Source of the DNA: Rhodospirillaceae bacterium
GTDB taxonomy: Bacteria > Pseudomonadota > Alphaproteobacteria > TMED109
Assembly (NCBI GenBank): GCA_902614225.1
Contig: CACMKJ010000004.1
Location: forward strand, 1-46,310
Length of the DNA: 46,310 nt
Reading direction: 5' to 3'
The stretch's first letter is position 1. Every line of letters starts with the position of its first letter. This document shows positions 6,986-15,524 of this stretch, piece after piece. Made by a program: the position numbers and the translations under genes. The notes below the pieces were generated by a model, which saw only the letters and a list, made by a program, of their open reading frames with translations, was not told the origin of the DNA and did not search any database.

Positions 6986-9697
6986 TTAAAAAGCCCAAAC
7001 TTTAATTTTCTTTTCTAAATCTATGCGATTAATTTTTTTTATATTTATTACGGTTTTTATTTTATCTAAAGCATTTTTTATAGAATTTACACTTTCTGTT
7101 CCAAAAGAAACTCTAATGTATCTATTAGTGCTTACACCGTAAGCAGAGCCAGGAACCACTGAAACTTTATGGTTATATAGCAAATAGTTTGAAAAGTCTA
7201 CATCAGTTCCAATAAATCCTTCTATTGAAATAAAAAAATAGAAAGTAGAATCGCCACTCAAAAATTTTAAGTTTATTTTTTCTAAATATTTTTGAATGAT
7301 TATTCTTTTTTTTAATAAACTCATTATTTGTTTACTAGTATTTTTATATATTTTTTCATAATACTTATCTACATACATGCTTAAAATTGTTGGAGCACAG
7401 GTTATAATATGCTGGTTTAATTTAAGAATTTGTTTATTAATTTCAGGAGAAGAGATAATAAACCCTATTCGCCAACCAGATATTCCTAGATTTTTTGAAA
7501 GAGAATTTACTATTATTATACCCTTTTTATCAGGCGCAATGTTAGCCATTGATTTAAAACTTTTATATACAAAGTCTGAGTAAGCTTCATCTATTAGAAT
7601 AAAAATATTTTTATTTATTGCTATTTCATATATTTCTCTAAGTTCTTCCTCAGTATATACTTTGCCTCTAGGGTTATTTGGATTATTAATAATTAATAAT
7701 TTAGTATTTTTGGTTATAAATCTTTTATAATTTTTAACTTCAATGTTGAAAGGAATAAATTTAATTTTTGCTCCACAAAGTTTAGCATGTTCTTCATAGC
7801 TAAGCCAAGCAGGCTCTGGAATTAATACTTCTGATCCTTTATTAAGGATTGTTATCATAGCCATGAAAACTAAAGGTTTAGATCCAGCAGATATTATGAT
7901 TTCGTTTTCAAATACTGGAGCCTGATAATTCTTTTGATAATGGTTTGCAATCTTTTTTCTTAATTCAGGAATACCAGCAGTATCGCTATAATGATACCCT
8001 TTCTTAAAATCTAACCTTGTAAAATCATATTGAGGAATTTTAAAGAATGCTTCTCCTAAAGATAGAGCAGTTACACTTTCTCCAGCTCTTTTCATATTAT
8101 AAACAATTTGATTTATTTCTATTGAAGATGCAGGTTTAATTTTAGAAACTTTATCTGAAATATTAAAATTAAAATTTTTATTTTTTATATTATTTTTCAT
8201 GTAGTAAGGGACAAATTTTGCAAGTTCGACTTTCTTTGTCTTTCCGCTTTTGGTTTTAGGCAAAGAGGCTATAGAAAAGATTTCTTTTGGATGTTTTCGT
8301 TGATTAAAATTAATCATTATATAATTATTTAATTTATTTTTTGTAATATCAACAGAATTACTGCAAAAAAATAAAACGTAATCTTCTCCATAAAAATCAT
8401 CCTGAATAGGAACAGCAGCAATATCTTCTATTCCATCAACTATTTTACATCTTTCTTCTACTTCTCGAAGTTGAATTAAAAAGCCACCCTTTTTTATGAT
8501 ATCTCGAACTCTTCCATTTAATTTTATGATTTCATTTTTTATATTACAAATATCACCTGTTTTGAAATATCCTTCTTTATCTAGTGGTAAAGAAGTTTCT
8601 CCTTTTTCGTTTAAATATCCTAAAAACAAAAAAGGAGATTTTATTTTTAGTTCATTTTGAACTTTAGAGTTCTTTTTGAAATTTGTTTCAACATATGGTA
8701 AAAGTTTTCCTACTGTTCTGTCAGCCCTACTTTTATGGTCATTACTTTTCTCGGCAGAAATAAAGGTAGTTTCAGAGAGACCATAGTTTTCATATAGTGG
8801 AAAACCAAAAGTTTTTTCAAAGAGTTTTTTTTCTTTTAAAGAAATAGGAGCAGTCCCTAAAAAGCTAAATTTAATTGATGAGGCTACTTTTTTATTTTCT
8901 TGGATATTCGATCTTTTTGAAAGCTTTTGTAGCAATTTTAATAAACTAGGAACCAACCATAAAACATTTATTTTATAAAGTGCAACTGTTTTCCAAAAGT
9001 TTAATGCCATCAGGCTATCAAAAGACTTAGATACAATAATTTTACTACCCCTACTTAAAGGAATAAAGCATAGGTTATAGAGACCTCCTAAATAAGACAT
9101 AGGCAAGTAATTCCATATGCATGAATTTGAATTAAGTTCTTTGTAATGTTCTCCAAAAGCTAAAGCACTAGACCATAATCTATCAAGACAAATAATTATA
9201 GCTTTAGGTTTTCCAGTAGTGCCGCTTGTCATAATATATAATTTACCATTTTCATTATTTAATAAGCTATAGTTTTTTGGTAGCCAGGTAAAACCACATT
9301 GCAAACTAATTTTTTTTATTTTATTTCTTTTATGGAAGATTTTATCTATTTTATTTTTTTTTTCTGTTATTACTAATTTGCAATTAATTATATTATTAGA
9401 AAGATTAAGCTCTGAGTCAGTAGACTCATAAGAGCAAGGCATAATATTGAATCCACCTTTACCAGCAGCTAAAAATAATATTAAAAGCTCTAGACAATTA
9501 GGTAAAATAACCTGAAAGGCATCATTTTTTTTTAATCCACTTTCTTGTAAAAAACTAAGACATCTTTTTGTTAAAATATTAATTTCATTGTAAGTAAAAT
9601 TTTTCTTAGTTTCAAAATCTATAAATGCTATTTTGTTATTATAAGTATTTACAATTTGATTAAAACCTTTGCCAAAAGGAACTAAATTAGTCTTCAT
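6986..9697 (-). CDS. Fused AMP-dependent synthetase/ligase and class I/II PLP aminotransferase
   Basis: 903 aa; ligase motifs TSGTTGKPKAI, YENYGLSETTF, GYFKTGDI, GRVRDIIKKGGFLIQLREVEE, PKTKSGKTKK; aminotransferase motifs NNPNNPRGKVY, LIDEAYSDF, SLSKNLGISGWRIGF. Confidence 0.93.
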   Translation of the reverse strand: MKTNLVPFGKGFNQIVNTYNNKIAFIDFETKKNFTYNEINILTKRCLSFLQESGLKKNDAFQVILPNCLELLILFLAAGKGGFNIMPCSYESTDSELNLSNNIINCKLVITEKKNKIDKIFHKRNKIKKISLQCGFTWLPKNYSLLNNENGKLYIMTSGTTGKPKAIIICLDRLWSSALAFGEHYKELNSNSCIWNYLPMSYLGGLYNLCFIPLSRGSKIIVSKSFDSLMALNFWKTVALYKINVLWLVPSLLKLLQKLSKRSNIQENKKVASSIKFSFLGTAPISLKEKKLFEKTFGFPLYENYGLSETTFISAEKSNDHKSRADRTVGKLLPYVETNFKKNSKVQNELKIKSPFLFLGYLNEKGETSLPLDKEGYFKTGDICNIKNEIIKLNGRVRDIIKKGGFLIQLREVEERCKIVDGIEDIAAVPIQDDFYGEDYVLFFCSNSVDITKNKLNNYIMINFNQRKHPKEIFSIASLPKTKSGKTKKVELAKFVPYYMKNNIKNKNFNFNISDKVSKIKPASSIEINQIVYNMKRAGESVTALSLGEAFFKIPQYDFTRLDFKKGYHYSDTAGIPELRKKIANHYQKNYQAPVFENEIIISAGSKPLVFMAMITILNKGSEVLIPEPAWLSYEEHAKLCGAKIKFIPFNIEVKNYKRFITKNTKLLIINNPNNPRGKVYTEEELREIYEIAINKNIFILIDEAYSDFVYKSFKSMANIAPDKKGIIIVNSLSKNLGISGWRIGFIISSPEINKQILKLNQHIITCAPTILSMYVDKYYEKIYKNTSKQIMSLLKKRIIIQKYLEKINLKFLSGDSTFYFFISIEGFIGTDVDFSNYLLYNHKVSVVPGSAYGVSTNRYIRVSFGTESVNSIKNALDKIKTVINIKKINRIDLEKKIKVWAF

Positions 9698-10680
9698 ATT
9701 AAAGGTTTTCCTTCTTTAATTATTAATTCGTTATCAACAAATAAGTTGGCATTTTTAACAATAAAATCCAAATGAAAAGAAACTTCATTTTTACCACCTA
9801 CTGTAGAGTTTGAACCAAAACCAAAATGTATACAATTTGCTGCTCCTTCGTCTATGAGCATATTGCCACACAGTTTTGCTTTATCATTGAAACCAATTCC
9901 TAATTCAGCTAAAACTTTGGTTTTAGGATTGTTAAGTTCGTTAAATATTTTTTTTAATTCTTTAGATTCCTGCATTCCAGATATTTTACTTATCTTGCCT
10001 TTAAAAATATCCAAAGAAATAGGGTTTTTAAGAAGGCCTAATCTTGGGTGTGTTATTGACCCATCTACAATCAGCTTTCCAAAACTATAATCTTCGATAG
10101 GACTTATATTAACTTCCATATCTGGAGGTGATCCTAATTCACCAGGCTTTTGAACAAACCCAGGACAATTATTAGCAATTCTTTTATCAATATTTAACTC
10201 TAGGTTTGTGCCTAGGTTAGTTTTTACTTTTACTATTTTGCCTTCATTTAATATAGTTTCCATCTTCTTTAGCAGACTTAACTTATTTTTTTTTACTCCA
10301 AAAATTGCCTCATTTTCTAAAACATCTAAAGAATATTCAGCTAAACTTAAATATCTAGCACCTTTATTACAGGCATTACTTCTAGCTTTAGTGTGAGCAA
10401 GAGATTTATGTGTTAAAGCTAAGATTAAATTTGATTCTAACATTTTTTTCGATACGTTTAAGGGTGGCTCTAATCCGTGTTGACTGAGTATTTCTATTTT
10501 GGTTTTTTCTATAAATGTAGTGACGCTAGCAGCCGCGTTTTCTAATAATGGAATTAAATTTTCTGTAGTTTCATCATATATTAAAAGAAGTTTTTCATTT
10601 TGATTAAGGCTACCACAGTAATTTAATAGATAATCGGAAGCTTTTTTTCTTATTTCATTCTTGGAAAGACTTTTTCTCAT
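9694..10680 (-). CDS. M29 aminopeptidase / 2,5-dihydroxypyridine dioxygenase (NicX)-like metalloprotein
   Basis: 328 aa; C-terminal AELGIGFNDKAKLCGNMLIDEGAANCIHFGFGSNSTVGGKNEVSFHLDF resembles the M29-like metal-binding pattern; 4-nt overlap with next gene. Confidence 0.7.
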   Translation of the reverse strand: MRKSLSKNEIRKKASDYLLNYCGSLNQNEKLLLIYDETTENLIPLLENAAASVTTFIEKTKIEILSQHGLEPPLNVSKKMLESNLILALTHKSLAHTKARSNACNKGARYLSLAEYSLDVLENEAIFGVKKNKLSLLKKMETILNEGKIVKVKTNLGTNLELNIDKRIANNCPGFVQKPGELGSPPDMEVNISPIEDYSFGKLIVDGSITHPRLGLLKNPISLDIFKGKISKISGMQESKELKKIFNELNNPKTKVLAELGIGFNDKAKLCGNMLIDEGAANCIHFGFGSNSTVGGKNEVSFHLDFIVKNANLFVDNELIIKEGKPLI

Positions 10681-10699
10681 TTCTTCTGAAATACTTTAT

Positions 10700-11860
10700 T
10701 TAGCTTTTATTGAGTTTTTCTTCAGCTAAACTAGCAAGGTAACTAGAACCAGTAGTCAAAATACTATCATTGAAATCATACTTTGGATTATGCAGTGGAG
10801 CAGAATTACCATTTCCAATCCAAGCGAAAGCTCCCGGAACCTTTTCTAAAAAATATGAAAAATCTTCTGACCCCATCATTGGAATTTGTGTAGAACTAGC
10901 TTTCATACCTACTACTTTTTTAGCTACTTCATAAGCGAATTTACTATTCGCTTGGTGATTAACTGTGGGAGGATAACCTGATTTAATTTTTATTTTGGAA
11001 TTTGCACCAAATAATTTGCATGTATTTTTTACTATATTACTGAATCTATCTTTTGCATAGGTACCTACTGCTTTATCATAATATCTAATAGTGCCTGTAA
11101 GTTCTGCTTCATCGGGAATAACATTATTAGCTTCTCCTGAGTTAATTGAAGCAACTGTAACCACTAGTGTTTCTTTAGGGTTCACGTTTCTCGATACTAT
11201 AGATTGTAAGTTCTGTATCAAAGACGAAGCACACAATATTGGATCAATAGAGTTAGCGGGCATAGCGGCATGGGCACCTTTACCTAAAATTTTTACTATA
11301 AAATTATCTGCGGCGGCTAACTTAGGTCCTTCGTCAACAGCAATTATACCTTTCCCTAAACCTGGAATATTGTGCATTCCGTAAATTTCATCAATCGGAT
11401 ATTTTTTAAATAGGCCATCATCTATCATAGCTTTTGCACCTGCATAGCCCTCTTCAGCAGGTTGAAATATTAAAACAACTCTACCCTTAAAGTTTCTTGT
11501 TTCAGATAAATACTTTGCCGCTCCTAATAACATAGCAGTATGTCCGTCGTGTCCACAGGCATGCATTTTTCCTTTAATTTTTGAGCAATATTTAGTATTG
11601 GTATTTTCCTCTGTTATTGGTAAAGCATCCATATCTCCTCTAAGTCCAATACTTTTACCAGATCCACTTTCAATTGTAGCAACTACACCAGTTTTACCAA
11701 AACCGGTTTCAATTTTATCAACTTTAAAGCTTTTTAAAAGTTGTACAACTTTTTTAGCAGTATTTTTTTCCTTATATGCTAGTTCAGGGTTTTCATGAAA
11801 ATAGTGACGCCACTGTGTAATTTCATTTTCAAACTTTGATATTCTATTTTTAATAGGCAT
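10700..11860 (-). CDS. M20 family amidohydrolase / carboxypeptidase (hippurate hydrolase-like)
   Basis: 386 aa; GLRGDMDALPITEENT, MHACGHDGHTAMLLGAA, FQPAEEGYAGAKAMIDDGLF, GSEDFSYFLEKVPGAF. Confidence 0.95.
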   Translation of the reverse strand: MPIKNRISKFENEITQWRHYFHENPELAYKEKNTAKKVVQLLKSFKVDKIETGFGKTGVVATIESGSGKSIGLRGDMDALPITEENTNTKYCSKIKGKMHACGHDGHTAMLLGAAKYLSETRNFKGRVVLIFQPAEEGYAGAKAMIDDGLFKKYPIDEIYGMHNIPGLGKGIIAVDEGPKLAAADNFIVKILGKGAHAAMPANSIDPILCASSLIQNLQSIVSRNVNPKETLVVTVASINSGEANNVIPDEAELTGTIRYYDKAVGTYAKDRFSNIVKNTCKLFGANSKIKIKSGYPPTVNHQANSKFAYEVAKKVVGMKASSTQIPMMGSEDFSYFLEKVPGAFAWIGNGNSAPLHNPKYDFNDSILTTGSSYLASLAEEKLNKS

Positions 11861-11861
11861 G

Positions 11862-12416
11862 TTATTTTATATTATTTTTTAAAGGTTTCCATAGTACTTC
11901 TGTTTTATTATTCTGTCTTGCTAAAACAAACAAATAATCCGACAATCTATTTATATATCTTAATATTTCTATATTTATTTTATGCGTTTCATTAAGTTTT
12001 ACAATACTTATCTCACATCTTCTGTTAATAGTTCTAGCCAGATGTATAAGTGAAGATACTTTATTCCCACCTGGAAGAATAAATGATTTTAGAGGTTTTA
12101 AATTTTTATTTATTTTGTCTATCTCTTTTTCAATATACAAAGTTTGTTCAGCTTTGATTCTAATAGTATTTTTTTTTCTATTAATAGGAGTTGCTAGGTC
12201 AGCACCAAGGTCAAATAAATCATTTTGAATATTTCTTAAAACTTTTTTATTACTTACTTTTAGGTTTTCTATGACGACACCTAATGTCGCATTAAGTTCA
12301 TCAACATTCCCTATAGCTTCAATTATTTTAGAAGATTTTTTTATTCTTTTGCCTCCCACCAAAGAAGTAAATCCTTTATCTCCACCTTTAGTATAAATTT
12401 TATCTATTTTGACCAT
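11862..12416 (-). CDS. Cob(I)yrinic acid a,c-diamide adenosyltransferase, PduO type
   Basis: 184 aa; IYTKGGDKGFTSLVGGKRIKKSS, GNVDELNATLG, FILPGGNKVSSLIHLARTINRRCE. Confidence 0.95.
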   Translation of the reverse strand: MVKIDKIYTKGGDKGFTSLVGGKRIKKSSKIIEAIGNVDELNATLGVVIENLKVSNKKVLRNIQNDLFDLGADLATPINRKKNTIRIKAEQTLYIEKEIDKINKNLKPLKSFILPGGNKVSSLIHLARTINRRCEISIVKLNETHKINIEILRYINRLSDYLFVLARQNNKTEVLWKPLKNNIK

Positions 12417-12550
12417 ACAATGTTAATATATATAACATGGTATTTTTTTTAAAAATAGTTAATGTTTTATTAAAAACAGTTTGATTTTGTTCTATATATG
12501 TTCTAAAGTGATATTTATTAATTTTTCTGTATTGACTATATCTAACTTAT

Positions 12551-12596
12551 ACGCAATATTTAGTTAATAATAAAAATAAAACACAACATATAGTAA
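12551..12596 (+). promoter_or_regulatory. Pair of putative NrdR boxes upstream of nrdA
   Basis: ACGCAATATTTAGTTA (12551-12566) and ACACAACATATAGTAA (12581-12596) match about 12/16 and 13/16 positions of acaCwAtATaTwGtgt, with starts 30 bp apart. Confidence 0.7.
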
Positions 12597-12597
12597 T

Positions 12598-12631
12598 ATA
12601 TCCACAAAGTATTATTAACAGTTGTGGATAA
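12598..12631 (+). promoter_or_regulatory. Inverted pair of DnaA-box-like sequences upstream of nrdA
   Basis: ATATCCACA (12598-12606, 8/9 to TTATCCACA) and TGTGGATAA (12623-12631, perfect inverse); TATCCACAA-14 nt-TTGTGGATA is a perfect 9-bp inverted repeat. Confidence 0.6.
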
Positions 12632-12637
12632 AGAAAA

Positions 12638-14536
12638 GTGAGAAATATGCTAAAAAACTTTGCACACAGTGAGAATCAAAATAAAAAGAACTCTGATATT
12701 TTAAATATTGTTCAAATTAAACCAGGAATTAAGGTTCAAAAAGATAAATCTAAAGATATTTTACTTACAGACTTTGGTAAGGCCACTTTAAAAGATAGGT
12801 ATTTACTTCCTAATGAGGATTATCAGGGTATGTTTGCAAGAGTGGCCAGCTATTTTTCTGATAATGCTGAACATGCTCAGAGACTATACGATTATATGTC
12901 AAAGCATTGGTTTATGCCTTCTACCCCTATTCTATCAAATGGAGGTACAAATAGAGGTCTTCCTATTTCGTGTTTTTTAAATGAAGCAGGAGATAGTCTT
13001 CATAGTATAGTAGATTTATGGAATGAAAATGTATGGTTAGCCTCTAAAGGTGGAGGTATTGGATCTTATTGGGGTAACTTAAGGGGAATAGGAGAAAAAG
13101 TTGGTCAAGCTGGGAAAACCTCAGGTGTAGTTCCTTTTATTAGAGTTATGGATTCTTTAACATTAGCAATCAGCCAAGGTAGTCTTCGAAGAGGTTCTGC
13201 GGCATGCTATTTACCCATATGGCATCCTGAAGTTGAAGAGTTTATTGATTTGAGAAGGCCTACAGGAGGAGATCCTAACAGAAAAGCTTTAAACCTTCAC
13301 CATGGAATTGTTATTACAGATGAATTTATGAGGGCTGTTGAAGAAGATATGGAGTGGTCTCTTAAAAGTCCTAAAGATGGATCTGTCCAAAAAACAATTA
13401 AAGCAAGGTCTCTTTGGATTAAACTTCTTACAGCAAGAATTGAGACAGGTGAGCCATATTTATTGTTCATAGATAAGGTTAATGAAGCCATTCCTAACCA
13501 TCAAAAACTTGCAGGGTTACAGGTTAAAATGTCAAATTTATGTAGTGAAATTACTCTTCCAACGGGAATTGACAAGGATGGAAATAGAAGAACAGCTGTT
13601 TGTTGTCTTTCATCATTAAATATAGAAAAATATGGTGAATGGCATAATGAAGATGGTTTTATTGAGGATGTAATGAGATTCTTAGATAATGTAATGGAAG
13701 ATTTTATTACTAGAGCTCCAGATACAATGGAGTCTGCAAGGTACTCGGCGATGAGAGAAAGAAGTGTGGGTTTAGGTGTAATGGGATTTCATTCATTTTT
13801 GCAGAAAAAAAGAATAGCCTTTGATTCAGTTATGGCAAAAGTATGGAATAAGAGAATATTCTCTAAAATTAAAGAAGAAGCAGATAAAGCATCTACGGTT
13901 TTAGCTTTTGAAAAAGGAGCATGTCCAGATGCAAAAGATTATGGAGTAAATGAGAGATTTTCAAATAAGATTGCAATTGCACCTACAGCCTCTATTTCAA
14001 TAATTTGTGGAGGAGCTTCGCCAGGAATTGAACCAATAGCAGCTAACAGCTTTACTCAAAAAACCTTATCAGGTTCCTTCAATGTCAGGAATCCTCATTT
14101 AAAAAGCTTATTAGTTGAAAAAGGAAAAGATAATGAAGAAATTTGGTCTTCAATAACCATTAATAAAGGCTCTGTACAACATCTTGAATTTTTAGATGAT
14201 TCAGAAAAAGCAGTTTTTAAAACAGCATTTGAACTTGATCAAAGAAGAGTAGTAGAGTTGGCAGGGGATAGAACTCCTTATGTTTGTCAGGCTCAATCAC
14301 TAAATATATTTTTAAAACCAGATGTTAGTAAAAGAGACCTTCATATGATACATTTTTCAGCATGGAAAAGAGGAGTAAAAAGCTTGTATTATTTAAGGTC
14401 TTTATCTATTCAAAGAGCTGAAGTGGTTTCGCATAATCAAAAAACTACTGAAGTTCCTATAAAAGGTAAAATAAATGAAGGCGAGGAACCTTATGGTAGT
14501 CAATTAGATTACGATGAATGTTTATCTTGCCAATAA
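12638..14536 (+). CDS. nrdA: Ribonucleoside-diphosphate reductase alpha subunit (start GTG 12638 or ATG 12647)
   Basis: 632 aa; MPSTPILSNGGTNRGLPISCFLNEAGDS, GGGIGSYWGNLRGIGEKVG, C-terminal DECLSCQ; followed by nrdB. Confidence 0.96.
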   Translation: MRNMLKNFAHSENQNKKNSDILNIVQIKPGIKVQKDKSKDILLTDFGKATLKDRYLLPNEDYQGMFARVASYFSDNAEHAQRLYDYMSKHWFMPSTPILSNGGTNRGLPISCFLNEAGDSLHSIVDLWNENVWLASKGGGIGSYWGNLRGIGEKVGQAGKTSGVVPFIRVMDSLTLAISQGSLRRGSAACYLPIWHPEVEEFIDLRRPTGGDPNRKALNLHHGIVITDEFMRAVEEDMEWSLKSPKDGSVQKTIKARSLWIKLLTARIETGEPYLLFIDKVNEAIPNHQKLAGLQVKMSNLCSEITLPTGIDKDGNRRTAVCCLSSLNIEKYGEWHNEDGFIEDVMRFLDNVMEDFITRAPDTMESARYSAMRERSVGLGVMGFHSFLQKKRIAFDSVMAKVWNKRIFSKIKEEADKASTVLAFEKGACPDAKDYGVNERFSNKIAIAPTASISIICGGASPGIEPIAANSFTQKTLSGSFNVRNPHLKSLLVEKGKDNEEIWSSITINKGSVQHLEFLDDSEKAVFKTAFELDQRRVVELAGDRTPYVCQAQSLNIFLKPDVSKRDLHMIHFSAWKRGVKSLYYLRSLSIQRAEVVSHNQKTTEVPIKGKINEGEEPYGSQLDYDECLSCQ

Positions 14537-14550
14537 AGTAGAGAGGAAAA

Positions 14551-15510
14551 ATGTCATTATTAGATACAAAAAGAATTTATAAACCATTTAAATATCCATG
14601 GGCTTATGATGCTTGGCTACAGCAACAGAGAATTCACTGGATACCTGAAGAGGTTCCTTTAGCTGATGATGTTTCAGATTGGAATAGAAAATTAACAAAG
14701 CCTGAGAGAAATTTACTTTCCCAAATTTTTAGATTTTTTACTCAATCTGATATTGAGGTAAATAATTGTTATATGAGTCATTATTCTAGAGTATTTAAAC
14801 CTACAGAAGTGTGCATGATGTTGTCAGCTTTCTCTAACATGGAGACTATTCATATTGCTGCTTATTCTCATTTGTTAGACACAATAGGTATGCCAGAAGT
14901 AGAATATTCAGCATTTCTCGAGATAAAAGAAATGAGAGATAAATACGATTATATGCAAAAATTTAACACTAAAACAAAAATAAATATTGCAAAAACCTTA
15001 GCAATATTTGGAGGTTTTACAGAAGGCTTACAGTTATTTGCCACTTTTGCAATTCTTTTAAATTTTCCAAGATTTAATAAAATGAAGGGAATGGGACAAA
15101 TAGTGACCTGGTCAGCAAGAGACGAAAGCCTGCATACAGAATCAATTATTAAACTTTATAATACTTTCGTTAGTGAAAACCCAGAAATAAACAAAGAAGA
15201 ATTAGAGAGAGATCTTTATATAGCTTGTAATACTATGATAGAACATGAAGACGCTTTTATTGATAGAGCATTTGAATTAGGAAAAGTGGAAGGGCTCAGA
15301 CCTGAAGAAGTAAAACGATATATGAGATATATGGCAGATATTCGTTTAAACCAATTAAAATTACAGCCTATTTATAAAATAAATACAAATCCATTACCAT
15401 GGATGGATGAAATGTTAAATGCAGTAGAACACACGAATTTTTTTGAAAATAGAGCAACAGAATATTCAAAGGCTGCTACTACGGGTACATGGGAAGAAGC
15501 GTTTGCTTAA
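14551..15510 (+). CDS. nrdB: Ribonucleoside-diphosphate reductase beta subunit
   Basis: 319 aa; NMETIHIAAYSHLLDTIG (ligands plus radical Tyr position), TEGLQLF, WSARDESLHTESI. Confidence 0.97.
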   Translation: MSLLDTKRIYKPFKYPWAYDAWLQQQRIHWIPEEVPLADDVSDWNRKLTKPERNLLSQIFRFFTQSDIEVNNCYMSHYSRVFKPTEVCMMLSAFSNMETIHIAAYSHLLDTIGMPEVEYSAFLEIKEMRDKYDYMQKFNTKTKINIAKTLAIFGGFTEGLQLFATFAILLNFPRFNKMKGMGQIVTWSARDESLHTESIIKLYNTFVSENPEINKEELERDLYIACNTMIEHEDAFIDRAFELGKVEGLRPEEVKRYMRYMADIRLNQLKLQPIYKINTNPLPWMDEMLNAVEHTNFFENRATEYSKAATTGTWEEAFA

Positions 15511-15524
15511 TTAGTTTTAGATTT

